This document shows, piece after piece, positions 27,735 to 36,428 of a stretch of 64,000 nucleotides of DNA (position 1 is the stretch's first letter; the number at the start of each line of letters is the position of its first letter). The translations under genes and the position numbers were made by a program. A model generated the notes under the pieces. It ran no database searches, had not been told where the DNA came from, and saw only the letters and a list, made by a program, of their open reading frames with translations. This DNA is from Pseudomonadota bacterium. GTDB taxonomy: Bacteria > Pseudomonadota > Alphaproteobacteria > Rhizobiales > Rhizobiaceae. Location of the stretch: contig JAEYDD010000062.1 in assembly GCA_023404095.1 (NCBI GenBank), forward strand, positions 1 through 64,000, in the 5' to 3' direction.

Positions 27735-28619
27735 ATGAAGAGCTATGTACTGACCGTATCTTGCGTATCGACCCGCGGCATCGTCGCCGCGATCACGACC
27801 TATCTTGCCGACAAGGGTTGCTACATCGTCGACAGCTCGCAATTCGACGACCTCGAAACGGGGCTGTTCTTCATGCGGCTGACCTTCATCAGTCAGGAAG
27901 GGGCCGCCGAGGCCGACATTGTCGAAGGTTTCGAGCCGGTCGCCAAGAAGTTTGCCATGACCTGGCAGTTCCACGACAGCGAGGAGCGTATGAAGGTGCT
28001 TCTCATGGTGTCGCGTTTCGGCCATTGCCTGAACGACCTGCTCTACCGCTGGAAGATCGGTGCGCTGCCGATCGACATCGTCGGCGTCGTCTCCAACCAT
28101 TTCGACTACCAGAAAGTCATCGTCAACCACGACATCCCCTTCCACCACATCAAGGTGACGAAGGAGAACAAGCCGCAGGCCGAGGCACGTCTGATGGAAG
28201 TGGTCGAGCAGTCGGGCGCCGAGCTCATCGTGCTCGCCCGCTACATGCAGGTTCTGTCGGACGCGGTCTGCAAGAAGATGTCGGGCCGGATCATCAACAT
28301 CCACCACTCGTTCCTGCCGTCGTTTAAGGGCGCCAACCCCTACAAGCAGGCGTTCGAGCGCGGCGTGAAGCTGATCGGGGCCACGGCCCACTACGTCACC
28401 GAGGATCTGGACGAGGGTCCGATCATCGAGCAGGACGTGGCGCGCATCACCCATGCCCAGTCGGCTGAGGACTACGTCTCCATCGGCCGCGACGTGGAGA
28501 GCCAGGTTCTTGCTCGCGCCGTGCATGCGCACATCCACCACCGCGTGTTCATGAACGGCAACAAGACGATCGTCTTCCCGGCAAGCCCGGGATCCTACAA
28601 GTCCGAACGCATGGGCTGA
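27735..28619 (+). CDS. purU: Formyltetrahydrofolate deformylase
   Basis: 294 residues, standard for rhizobial PurU. It hydrolyses 10-formyl-THF to formate and THF. An N-terminal ACT domain (SYVLTVSCVSTRGIVAAITTYL) precedes a formyltransferase domain with HHSFLPSFKGANPYKQAFERG (catalytic His/Asn region) and VTEDLDEGPIIEQD (catalytic Asp). ATG 27735 follows GAGTGGA. It is monocistronic, with a strong terminator 26 bases after the stop. The 292-base gap upstream, to the divergent yigZ gene, shows no clear further element. Confidence 0.95.
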   Translation: MKSYVLTVSCVSTRGIVAAITTYLADKGCYIVDSSQFDDLETGLFFMRLTFISQEGAAEADIVEGFEPVAKKFAMTWQFHDSEERMKVLLMVSRFGHCLNDLLYRWKIGALPIDIVGVVSNHFDYQKVIVNHDIPFHHIKVTKENKPQAEARLMEVVEQSGAELIVLARYMQVLSDAVCKKMSGRIINIHHSFLPSFKGANPYKQAFERGVKLIGATAHYVTEDLDEGPIIEQDVARITHAQSAEDYVSIGRDVESQVLARAVHAHIHHRVFMNGNKTIVFPASPGSYKSERMG

Positions 28620-28645
28620 TTGCCCATCCTGCGAAGTCAAAAGGA

Positions 28646-28681
28646 GAGGCCGGCGGAGCGATCCGCCGGCCTCGCCGTTTT
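28646..28681 (+). terminator. Intrinsic terminator of purU
   Basis: A perfect 12-pair GC-rich stem (28646-28657 with 28662-28673), loop GCGA, then GCCGTTTT. It may also serve the convergent oxidase gene in the other direction. Confidence 0.92.
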
Positions 28682-28711
28682 CCAACCGTACCGTTTCGGG
28701 CGGCGACGTGC

Positions 28712-30022
28712 TCAGAGACCGAAGGCGTCCTTGAACTGGTACCACCACGAGCCGACCGTCGAATACTGGGCGCGGAACATGCGTCCGCCGGGGAACGGGA
28801 TCCAGGGCAGCCTTTCGAACTGGCTGAACCGGCTGACGTCACCATGGATGGCTTCGCTGAGGATCTTGCCGAAGAGATGGGAGCCGGTGACACCGTGGCC
28901 GCTGTAGCCGTGGGCGAAGTAGGTGTTCTTGCCGATCTTGCCCATCTGCGGCACGCGTGAAAAGGAAAGCGCAAAGTTTCCGCTCCACGCATAGTCGATG
29001 TTCACGCCCTTAAGGGAGGGGAAGACCTTTTCGAGGTTCGGCCTGAGCTTTGCGCGTACGTCGGCTGGGTCGGTGCCCCCATAGACCGTGCCGCCGCCGA
29101 AGATCATCCGCTTGTCGGCCGAGAGGCGGAAGTAGTCGAGGATGTAGCGCACATCTTCCACGCACATGTCGCTCGGAATCAGCGCATCGGCCCGTTCGGC
29201 GCCGAGCGGCTCTGTCGCGATCATCTGGGTGGAGACCGGCATGACGCGCGAGACGAGCTTGGGCACCACGTCGCCGAGATAGGCATTGCCGCAGAGCACG
29301 GCCACATTGGCCGTCACGCGTCCCCTCGCCGTGTGCAGGACCGGTTTTTCGGCCTCGTGCTCGACCTTGGTCACGGGAGACTGTTCGTAGACCACGCCGC
29401 CCAGCGTTTCGAGCGCGGCGGCCTCGCCGAGGACGAGATTGAGCGGGTGCATATGGCCGCCGGTCGTATCGAGCATGCCGCCGACATAAGCGTCGGTGTT
29501 GACGAGCTTGCGGATGGCCTCCTTGTCGAGAAGCTCGTGGTCGTCCATGCCGTAGCTCTTCCAGAGCGCCTTCTTGTGCTCGAGTTCCTTCATGTGCGCT
29601 GCCGTGTAGGCGGCATAGATGTTGCCCGGCTTCAGATCGCACTCGATGCCGTACTGGCTGACGATGCGGCGGATGATCTTGCCGCCTTCCTGCACGAGGC
29701 TGCCGACGAAGGCACCTGCCGCCTCGCCATAGCGGCGCCTGATCGTGTCGAGGCTGGCATTGAGGCCGTTGACGACCTGGCCGCCGTTGCGCCCCGAGGC
29801 GCCCCAGCCGACGCCCGCGCCTTCGACGACGACGACCTTGTAGCCGAGTTCGGCGAGATGGATGGCCGTCGACATGCCGGAGTAGCCGGCTCCAAGCACG
29901 GCGACGTCTGCCCGTACGTCGCCCTGAAGGATGCGGGGCGGGCGGTTGATGTTGCGGGAGGCGGCATAGTAGCTGCCGGGATAGCTGCCGTCGCCGGCAT
30001 AGGATCGGTCGTTCTTGGTCAT
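28712..30022 (-). CDS. puuB: FAD-dependent gamma-glutamylputrescine oxidoreductase-like
   Basis: 436 residues of the DAO/glycine oxidase fold. FAD motif VAVLGAGYSGMSTAIHLAELG, then GWGASGRNGGQVVNGLN, and the C-terminal YAWSGNFALSFSRVPQMGKIGKNTYFAHGYSGHGV. The N-terminal SYYAASRNINRPPRILQGD is typical of PuuB/OrdL proteins. It probably oxidises gamma-glutamylputrescine or a related gamma-glutamylated amine. Its ATG overlaps the stop of the synthetase-like gene by one base (TGATG), so they are coupled and probably act in turn. No puuC or puuD gene is visible here. Confidence 0.85.
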   Translation of the reverse strand: MTKNDRSYAGDGSYPGSYYAASRNINRPPRILQGDVRADVAVLGAGYSGMSTAIHLAELGYKVVVVEGAGVGWGASGRNGGQVVNGLNASLDTIRRRYGEAAGAFVGSLVQEGGKIIRRIVSQYGIECDLKPGNIYAAYTAAHMKELEHKKALWKSYGMDDHELLDKEAIRKLVNTDAYVGGMLDTTGGHMHPLNLVLGEAAALETLGGVVYEQSPVTKVEHEAEKPVLHTARGRVTANVAVLCGNAYLGDVVPKLVSRVMPVSTQMIATEPLGAERADALIPSDMCVEDVRYILDYFRLSADKRMIFGGGTVYGGTDPADVRAKLRPNLEKVFPSLKGVNIDYAWSGNFALSFSRVPQMGKIGKNTYFAHGYSGHGVTGSHLFGKILSEAIHGDVSRFSQFERLPWIPFPGGRMFRAQYSTVGSWWYQFKDAFGL

Positions 30023-31371
30023 CAGACGATTTCCAGATAGGCACTGAATTCGAAATCGGTCACCTGCTCGGAGAAGCCGGCGATCTCCTGCCGCTTGCAG
30101 GCGATCAGCATCGAGCGCAGTTCCTGATCGAATATTTCGGATACGATCGCCCCGTTCTCGAAGGCGGTGACTGCGGAGCCCCATTCGCTCGGGATGCGTG
30201 GCGCCTTGGTCTGGTAGGCGCGGCCGGCGACGGGCGTTGGCGGTTCCCATTTGTTGCGGATGCCGACCAGGGCGGCGCCAAGGATGCCCGCCATGACCAG
30301 ATAGGGATTGGCGTCGGCGCCGGCCACGCGATGTTCGATACGGCGCGAGGAGGGCTTGCCGCCGGGGATGCGGATCGCGGCCGTGCGGTTCTCGTAGCCC
30401 CAGGTGACCGAGGTGGGCGCGTGGGTGTCCGGACGGAGCCTGCGATAGGAGTTGAAGTGCGGGGCGAACAGGAGCGTGGATTCCGCCATGCCGCGCGTGA
30501 GGCCCGCCACGGCGTGACGCATGATCTCGGAGCCTTCAGCCGTTCCGTCGTCGAAGACGTTGTTGCCGGCCTCGTCGACCAGGCTGAAATGCACGTGCAT
30601 GCCGCTGCCGGAGCGCATGCCATAGGGTTTGGCCATGAAGGTGGCGGCAAAGCCGTGCTTGCGCGCAACGCCCTTGATGATGCGCTTGAAGAACAGGGCA
30701 TCGTCAGCCGCCTTGAGCGGATCGTCAGTGTGCATCAGGTTGATCTCGAACTGGCCGATGCCGTTTTCCGCCACCGCCGAATCGGCCGGCACGTTCTGGC
30801 GTTCGCATTCGGCGTAGACGTCGGAGAAGAACTGGCCGAAATCGTCGAGTTCGTCGATAGAGAGGATCGCGTCGGAATCGAGGCGCTTGCCGGTATAGGG
30901 CGAGATCGGCGGCTCGGCATGGTCTGGTTCGGAGTCGATCAGGTAGAATTCCATCTCCGAGGCGACAACGGGGCGAAGTCCCAGCTCGTGGTACTGCCGC
31001 ACGATATGGGCAAGCGCCTGGCGCGGATCGGCCAGGAAGGGCTCACCCGTCTCCTTGAAGAGCCACAACGGCACCACAGCGCTCGGCTTCAGCGTCCAGT
31101 TGACCGGCAGGGCGCCGCGGCCGGTAGGGCTGCAGATGCCGTCCATGTCGCCGCTGGCAAAGACATGCGAGGACCCGACAATGTCCTCTCCCCAGATGTC
31201 GACGCCGACGATCGAGAGCGGCATTCGGATTCCGCCTTCCAGGATCTTCTTCGCCTGTCCGACGGGAACGCGCTTGCCGCGAAGAATGCCATTCAGGTCG
31301 CAGACGACCGCCTGGATGCTCTCCACCGATTCCGCATTTACCAGCCAGGCGTTGTCTTCGGTTTCGGACAT
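30022..31371 (-). CDS. puuA: Glutamine synthetase-like gamma-glutamylpolyamine synthetase
   Basis: 449 residues. GS fold: VVCDLNGILRGKRVP at the N-terminus, SEMEFYLID (metal Glu), ENGIGQFEINL, KPYGMRSGSGMHVHFSL, and NSYRRLRPDTHAPTSVTWGYENRTAAIRIP. These match PuuA/GlnT-type enzymes that ligate glutamate to an amine using ATP, not the 470-residue GlnA with an adenylylation Tyr. Coupled with the flavin oxidase gene. Divergent from a GntR regulator, with an inverted-repeat element between. The amine substrate is inferred only (putrescine, ethanolamine or another). Confidence 0.85.
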   Translation of the reverse strand: MSETEDNAWLVNAESVESIQAVVCDLNGILRGKRVPVGQAKKILEGGIRMPLSIVGVDIWGEDIVGSSHVFASGDMDGICSPTGRGALPVNWTLKPSAVVPLWLFKETGEPFLADPRQALAHIVRQYHELGLRPVVASEMEFYLIDSEPDHAEPPISPYTGKRLDSDAILSIDELDDFGQFFSDVYAECERQNVPADSAVAENGIGQFEINLMHTDDPLKAADDALFFKRIIKGVARKHGFAATFMAKPYGMRSGSGMHVHFSLVDEAGNNVFDDGTAEGSEIMRHAVAGLTRGMAESTLLFAPHFNSYRRLRPDTHAPTSVTWGYENRTAAIRIPGGKPSSRRIEHRVAGADANPYLVMAGILGAALVGIRNKWEPPTPVAGRAYQTKAPRIPSEWGSAVTAFENGAIVSEIFDQELRSMLIACKRQEIAGFSEQVTDFEFSAYLEIV

Positions 31372-31403
31372 GAACCCCTCTATTCTTCTCGCTAAAAGCG
31401 ACT

Positions 31404-31453
31404 ATATTTTCCGATATCACATATTGATTTTTGTGATCACATTTCGAAAATAT
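31404..31453. promoter_or_regulatory. AT-rich inverted repeats between puuA-like and gntR-type genes
   Basis: Outer arms ATATTTTC (31404-31411) and GAAAATAT (31446-31453) are perfect inverted repeats. Inner arms ATCACA (31416-31421) and TGTGAT (31432-31437) are also perfect, and TGTGATCACA (31432-31441) is itself a palindrome. It is markedly AT-rich against a GC-rich background and lies 32 bases upstream of the synthetase gene. It is probably the operator and promoter region for the divergent GntR regulator; no binding is known. Confidence 0.5.
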
Positions 31454-31546
31454 GCACACTTACTTGTTTTCGGTCAAGCTGGTAAGACCGGGACACGACG
31501 GCGCTGTCCTTGCGCCGGATACGCCTCGGCTGCTCAGGAGGGGACC

Positions 31547-32242
31547 TTGGGAGCACTAACACTGGAGCCGCTGGCGCGGCCGGACGGCATGACGACCCAC
31601 GAATACGCCCATCGGCGCTTGCGTCAGGCGATCATGGTCGGTTCGATCCGTCCGGGCGAATCGCTCACCATCCGCGGCATCGCGGAGGCGATGGAAAGCA
31701 GTCCCACGCCGGTGCGCGAAGCGCTGCGCAGACTGTCCTCCGAAGGGGCGCTGAAGGTGCTCGACAACCGCCGCATCATGGTGCCGAAGATGACGGCCGA
31801 TCGCTTCGGCGAACTGATCGCGCTGCGCGCCGTCCTGGAGAAGCATGCCGCCCGCCGCGCGGTCGCCCATATCACCGAGCGGCAGATCGACAGGCTTGTC
31901 GAGGTCGACAAGGCGCAGGACGAGGCGATCGCGCGTAAGGACAATGCCACGGCGCTGCTGCTGAACCAGGAGTTTCACCGTACGCTCTATACCGCCAATC
32001 CCGACCAGATCATCATGCCGATGGTAGAGAGCGTCTGGCTGCAGCTGGGTCCTTTCCTGGGGATCGCGATGGAACACGTAGCGCAGCTCTATTTCGTCGA
32101 TCGCCACCAGGAGGCGATTGCCGCTCTGCGCAAGCGCGACGCGGATGCGGTCGCCGAGGCGATCAATGCCGATATCTGCGAGGGGATCGGGGGCTTCGAG
32201 CGGGCCGCGATCGAGAACCTGCTGCGACTGGCCCGGCAATAG
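31547..32242 (+). CDS. GntR/FCD-family transcription regulator
   Basis: About 231 residues. N-terminal winged helix (HRRLRQAIMVGSIRPGESLTIRGIAEAMESSPTPVREALRRLSSEGAL) and an all-helical FCD ligand domain (LIALRAVLEKHAARRAV, LNQEFHRTLYTA, DRHQEAIAALRKRDADA). It probably represses the divergent gamma-glutamylamine genes. A TTG at 31547 is chosen because AGGAGGGG lies five bases upstream; the first ATG in frame (31589, MTTHEYAHRRL) has only a weak site. If ATG is right the protein has 217 residues. Confidence 0.87.
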   Translation: MGALTLEPLARPDGMTTHEYAHRRLRQAIMVGSIRPGESLTIRGIAEAMESSPTPVREALRRLSSEGALKVLDNRRIMVPKMTADRFGELIALRAVLEKHAARRAVAHITERQIDRLVEVDKAQDEAIARKDNATALLLNQEFHRTLYTANPDQIIMPMVESVWLQLGPFLGIAMEHVAQLYFVDRHQEAIAALRKRDADAVAEAINADICEGIGGFERAAIENLLRLARQ

Positions 32243-32332
32243 CAGATTTCGGCTGCGGTTGCCCGTGTCGCCTTTCGGTGAGAAACTTGCATTCTGCGTC
32301 CTGCAGGATGGGGCTTCCGGGAGCGCGCCGAC

Positions 32333-33220
32333 ATGGATGACCAAAGCGAAATCGAAGCCATTCGCGAACTGCTCGCCTCCAAGGAGCGACCCGTCGGCTG
32401 GGCCGCCCGACGACAACGCCTCGACGAGGTTGGCTCCGTCTGGCCGGTGGCGGACGATGTCACCCTGGAACCGCTCGATATCGACGGCGTAGCGGCGGAG
32501 TGGTCCTTCGCACCGGGGAGCGATGCCTCGCGGGTCCTGCTCTACTTTCACGGCGGCGGCTACTGCTCGGGTTCGATCCGAAGCCACCGGCGTCTCGTGA
32601 CCGAGGCCGGACGCGCGGCGGGCGTCCGAACGCTTGCGCTTGCCTATCGGCTGGCGCCGGAGGCCCGGTTTCCGGCAGCCGTGGACGACGCCATGACGGC
32701 CTGGCGGTTCTTGCGGCGCAGCGGTCTTGCCGCCGAGCGTATCATTGTCGGGGGCGACAGTGCGGGCGGTGGCATCACCCTGGCCCTACTGACAAGCCTG
32801 CGCGACCAGGGCGCCGCGCTGCCGGCATGCGGCTGGCTCATCTCGCCCTGGACGGATATGACGCTATCGGGCGCGACGCTTGCGACCAAGGATTCCGTCG
32901 ATCCGCTCATACACGCAGACTACCTGGCGGAACTTGCAAATGCTTATCTCGGCCCCGGTTTCGACCGCCGCGATCCACGCGTTTCGCCACTTCATGCCGA
33001 TCTCCGTGGGTTGCCGCCGCTTCTGATCCAGGTGGGGTCGGCAGAGACGCTTCTGGCCGACGCCACGCGACTTGCGGAGGCCGCCGGTGCGGCGGATGTC
33101 GCAGTCACGCTGGAGATCTGGCCACGCATGATTCACGCCTGGCCATTGTGGAACGCTCGCCTCAAGGAAGGCCGCAAGGCGCTGGTCGCCGCGGGTGCGT
33201 TCATGCGCCGGCATGTCTAG
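32333..33220 (+). CDS. Alpha/beta hydrolase, hormone-sensitive-lipase type esterase
   Basis: 295 residues. Oxyanion motif YFHGGGYCSGS (about residue 68), nucleophile GGDSAGGGI (about 142), and C-terminal Asp and His region (VTLEIWPRMIHAWPLWNARL). This is the HSL (bacterial family IV) esterase pattern. Probably cytoplasmic since no signal peptide is seen. It lies 90 bases downstream of the GntR regulator on the same strand. A link to amine catabolism is not evident. The substrate is unknown. Confidence 0.87.
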   Translation: MDDQSEIEAIRELLASKERPVGWAARRQRLDEVGSVWPVADDVTLEPLDIDGVAAEWSFAPGSDASRVLLYFHGGGYCSGSIRSHRRLVTEAGRAAGVRTLALAYRLAPEARFPAAVDDAMTAWRFLRRSGLAAERIIVGGDSAGGGITLALLTSLRDQGAALPACGWLISPWTDMTLSGATLATKDSVDPLIHADYLAELANAYLGPGFDRRDPRVSPLHADLRGLPPLLIQVGSAETLLADATRLAEAAGAADVAVTLEIWPRMIHAWPLWNARLKEGRKALVAAGAFMRRHV

Positions 33221-33324
33221 CGGCGTCGCCCGCATCCTGTCTTCCCTCGTGCCGGCCTGCCTTGCCTCCCAGCGTGCGCTGTGCATGATCGCGGCAAGGA
33301 AAGCGGAAATTCGGGGCCCGGCTC

Positions 33325-34578
33325 ATGAAAACGGATGTCATCGTACTTGGCGCAGGGGTGGTCGGCATTTCGACGGCGATCCATCTGGCGCGGCGCGGCA
33401 AATCGGTTGTCCTCGTCGATCGCAGGGGACCGGCGGAGGAGACCTCCTACGGCAATGCCGGGCTGATTCAGCGCGAGGGTGTCTTTCCCTACGGTTTCCC
33501 GCACGACTTCGGCGCCTTGTTCCGCTACGCGCTGAACAACACGATCGACGCGCATTATCATCTCTCGGCGCTGCCGGGCCTGGTGCCCTTCCTGCTGCGC
33601 TACTGGTGGCATTCCGGTTTCACGCAGCACCAGCGGATCGCCCATCTCTATGCGCCGCTGATAGAAAACTCCGTGAGCGAACACGCGGACCTCATCAAGG
33701 CATCGGGCGCGGAAGCACTGATCCGCAAAGACGGATGGATGAAGGTCTTCCGCACCGAAAAGGCGCGCGACGCGGCCTATGCGGAGGCCGAGCAGCTTTC
33801 GGCCAAGTTCGGCGTCAACCACCAGAAGTTCACCGGCGAGGAGATGCGGCAAATCGAGCCCCACATCCGCGTCGAGCTGACGGGCGGCCTGCGCTGGACC
33901 GATCCCTGGTCGATCCTCGATCCCGGCGGGCTGCTGAAGGCCTACGTTGCCTATTTCCAGTCGCTCGGCGGCGTTCTCATGGCGGGGGATGCCGCTACCA
34001 TCGAGCACGTGCTCGAAGGGGAGGGCTGGCGGGTGGCGACGCCGGAAGGACCACTGGAAGCGACCGAGGTCGTCGTTGCGCTCGGTCCATGGGCCGACAC
34101 GGTGACGCGCAAGTTCGGCTATCATTTCCCCCTGGCGGTCAAGCGCGGCTACCATATGCACTATGGCGCGGGCGAGGGGGCGAAGCTCAACAACTGGGTG
34201 CTCGACGCTGAGCGCGGCTACTTCCTGGCGCCGATGAACCGCGGCATCCGGCTGACGACGGGGGCGGAGTTTGCCAAGCGCGACGCCCGCAAGACGCCGG
34301 TGCAGCTTCGCCGGGCGGAGCGGGTGGCGCGGGAATTCTTCCCGCTCGCCGAGCGGCGCGACGAAGAGCCGTGGATGGGTGCGCGGCCCTGCACGCCGGA
34401 CATGATGCCGGTCATCGGCAAGGCGCCACGGCATGCCGGGCTATGGTTCGCCTTCGGCCATGCCCATCACGGCATGACGCTCGGACCGGTGACCGGGCGG
34501 GCACTCGCCGAGGCCATGCTCGGCGAGAAGACGATCGTGGATCTTGCCCCCTATCGCCCTGATCGCTTCCTGGCATAG
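33325..34578 (+). CDS. dadA: D-amino-acid dehydrogenase-like FAD oxidoreductase
   Basis: 417 residues. FAD motif VIVLGAGVVGISTAIHLARRGKSVVLVDRRG, then SYGNAGLIQREGVFPYGFP, and the C-terminal GARPCTPDMMPVIGKAPRHAGLWFAFGHAHHGMTLGPVTGRALAEAM. These are DadA hallmarks; such enzymes oxidise D-amino acids to keto acids and feed the respiratory chain at the membrane. No alanine racemase is adjacent. Located between the esterase gene and a convergent Lrp-type regulator, so a role with the lysine genes downstream (for example on a D-amino acid) is possible but unsupported. Confidence 0.85.
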   Translation: MKTDVIVLGAGVVGISTAIHLARRGKSVVLVDRRGPAEETSYGNAGLIQREGVFPYGFPHDFGALFRYALNNTIDAHYHLSALPGLVPFLLRYWWHSGFTQHQRIAHLYAPLIENSVSEHADLIKASGAEALIRKDGWMKVFRTEKARDAAYAEAEQLSAKFGVNHQKFTGEEMRQIEPHIRVELTGGLRWTDPWSILDPGGLLKAYVAYFQSLGGVLMAGDAATIEHVLEGEGWRVATPEGPLEATEVVVALGPWADTVTRKFGYHFPLAVKRGYHMHYGAGEGAKLNNWVLDAERGYFLAPMNRGIRLTTGAEFAKRDARKTPVQLRRAERVAREFFPLAERRDEEPWMGARPCTPDMMPVIGKAPRHAGLWFAFGHAHHGMTLGPVTGRALAEAMLGEKTIVDLAPYRPDRFLA

Positions 34579-34634
34579 CGTCGGCGCTGTGCGGCTGACG
34601 CTCAAAAAGGCCCGCCTGCATTCTTACTAGCCGG

Positions 34635-35081
34635 CTAACGAAGAATCCGTGTCGACAGGATAATCGACGATAGGGTTCGCTCGACCCCGTCGATCTCGCC
34701 AATCCTGTCGATCAGGTGGTCCAGTTCGGCGATCGAGGCGGCCGCGACGATGGCAATGAGGTCGAACGAGCCGGAAACGGAATGCAGCGCTTTCACCTCG
34801 ACGATCGCGTGAAGTTCGGTGGTAATGCGCGAAAGCGTCTTCGGCGCGATCGTGATCAGCACGTGCGCCTTGACCATGCCGCTTTCATACGCGTCCGACA
34901 GTCGCACGCCATAGCCGGTGATGACGCCTTCCCGCTCAAGCCGTTCGATCTTGGCCTGCACCGTGGTGCGCGACAGGCCGAGCTTGCGGGCGATGGCAGC
35001 CGTCTGCTCGCGGGCGTTCTCGCTGAGGATCGCCAGAAGTTCGCGGTCTTTCGCATTCAACGTCACATTGCTCATAGCCAT
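34635..35081 (-). CDS. Lrp/AsnC-family regulator, probably of the adjacent lysine dehydrogenase gene
   Basis: 148 residues. N-terminal HTH (DRELLAILSENAREQTAAIARKLGLSRTTVQAKIERLEREGVI) and the RAM effector domain (VKAHVLITIAPKTLSRI, ALHSVSGSFDLIAIVAAASIAELDHLIDRIGEIDGVERTLSSIIL). The family binds amino acids and often controls a divergent catabolic gene. Here it faces the lysine 6-dehydrogenase-like gene with 107 bases between starts. An in-frame ATG at 35075 is an alternative start. Confidence 0.92.
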   Translation of the reverse strand: MAMSNVTLNAKDRELLAILSENAREQTAAIARKLGLSRTTVQAKIERLEREGVITGYGVRLSDAYESGMVKAHVLITIAPKTLSRITTELHAIVEVKALHSVSGSFDLIAIVAAASIAELDHLIDRIGEIDGVERTLSSIILSTRILR

Positions 35082-35188
35082 CGTCGTTTCGCCGATAATA
35101 ACTTCGCACTATGTCAGATATGAAGCTGTGAATCGACACCTCCCCACGGCAGAATCACGATGAAATTCAGCCTGCGGGGAAAAAGAAT

Positions 35189-36292
35189 ATGAAAGATATC
35201 GTCGTCATCGGCGCTGGGAAAATCGGCTCCACCATTGCCCGCCTTCTGGCACACAGCGGCGACTACCGGGTGACGGTCGCCGACCGTGCCGAAGATCAGC
35301 TTGCCGCGATCGAGGCGCACAAGGATGTCACCACTGCCGTCGTCGATATCGGCGACGCGGCAGCACTCGTCGCGCTGCTGCAAGGCAAGTTCGCGGTCCT
35401 GAGTGCCGCGCCCTATCACCTGACGGTCGCGATCGCCGAAGCGGCTGCCGCTGCCGGTATCCATTACCTCGACTTGACCGAGGACGTGGAATCGACCCGG
35501 CAGGTCAAGCGGATCGCGGAGAAGGCGGAAACGGCCTTCATCCCGCAATGCGGCCTCGCACCCGGTTTCATTTCGATCGTGGCCAACGACCTGGCCAGCC
35601 GCTTCGATACGCTCGACAGCGTGCGCATGCGTGTCGGCGCGCTGCCGCAATACCCCTCGAATGCCTTGAACTACAACCTGACCTGGAGCACGGACGGCGT
35701 CATCAACGAGTATATCGAGCCCTGCGAGGCGATCGTCGAAGGCGCGTTGATCGAGGTCCCGGCGCTGGAGGAGCGCGAGGAATTCTCGCTCGATGGCGTT
35801 ACCTACGAGGCCTTCAATACGTCGGGCGGCCTCGGCACGCTCTGCGAAAGCCTGAAGGGCAAAGTGCGGACGCTCAACTACAAGACGATCCGCTACCCGG
35901 GACATGCGGCGATCATGAAGGCGCTGCTCAACGATCTCGGCCTTCGTCATCGCCGCGAGGTGTTGAAGGACATCTTCGAGAACGCGCTGCCGACAACGAC
36001 GCAGGACGTCGTCATCGTCTTCGTCACCGTCTCCGGCCGAAAGGACGGTCGCCTGATCCAGGAGACCTACGCCAACAAGGTCTATAGCGCGGTCATTGCC
36101 GGGCGCATGCATTCGGCAATCCAGATTACCACCGCCGGTTCGATCTGCGCCGTGCTTGACATGCTGGCCGACGGCACGCTGCGGGCGAAGGGCTTCGTCC
36201 GGCAGGAGGAAATCTCGCTGGACAGCTTCCTGGCCAATCGCTTTGGGCACTATTACGCACAGGACCACGGCAGCCACCGCGCGGCAGGCTGA
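35189..36292 (+). CDS. Saccharopine dehydrogenase-family protein, probable lysine 6-dehydrogenase
   Basis: 367 residues. N-terminal Rossmann motif VVIGAGKIGSTIARLLAHSGDY and the family features CGLAPGFISIVANDL, NLTWSTDGVINEYIEPCEAIVEG, LCESLKGKVRTLNYKTIRYPGHAAIMKALLNDLGL. Length and motifs fit the single-domain lysine 6-dehydrogenases (LysDH) described in Agrobacterium and Geobacillus, which make 2-aminoadipate 6-semialdehyde/piperideine-6-carboxylate from lysine. True saccharopine dehydrogenase is the main alternative. The Lrp neighbour and the aminoadipate-pathway genes 2-9 kb further on favour the lysine role. It ends with its own terminator. Confidence 0.8.
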   Translation: MKDIVVIGAGKIGSTIARLLAHSGDYRVTVADRAEDQLAAIEAHKDVTTAVVDIGDAAALVALLQGKFAVLSAAPYHLTVAIAEAAAAAGIHYLDLTEDVESTRQVKRIAEKAETAFIPQCGLAPGFISIVANDLASRFDTLDSVRMRVGALPQYPSNALNYNLTWSTDGVINEYIEPCEAIVEGALIEVPALEEREEFSLDGVTYEAFNTSGGLGTLCESLKGKVRTLNYKTIRYPGHAAIMKALLNDLGLRHRREVLKDIFENALPTTTQDVVIVFVTVSGRKDGRLIQETYANKVYSAVIAGRMHSAIQITTAGSICAVLDMLADGTLRAKGFVRQEEISLDSFLANRFGHYYAQDHGSHRAAG

Positions 36293-36319
36293 TCGACCCT
36301 GCAAAGGCATACCCATTGG

Positions 36320-36343
36320 CGCCCCGGCTTGTCCGGGGCGTTT
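36320..36343 (+). terminator. Terminator after the lysine dehydrogenase-like gene
   Basis: Perfect eight-pair stem CGCCCCGG/CCGGGGCG with loop CTTGT, followed by TTTCGTTTTA. It starts 27 bases after the stop codon. Confidence 0.82.
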
Positions 36344-36428
36344 CGTTTTAATGGCCGGGTTGTTGACGCGAAGGTATGCGGCCCCTTAGCAATTGCCATC
36401 GCGTGCGGAATTCGCGGAGGGGCGAGGG

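Noticed and set aside
34627..34637. TAGCCGGCTA palindrome between the dadA-like and Lrp genes
   Set aside because: Includes the Lrp stop codon, has no T run and is short; could be chance.
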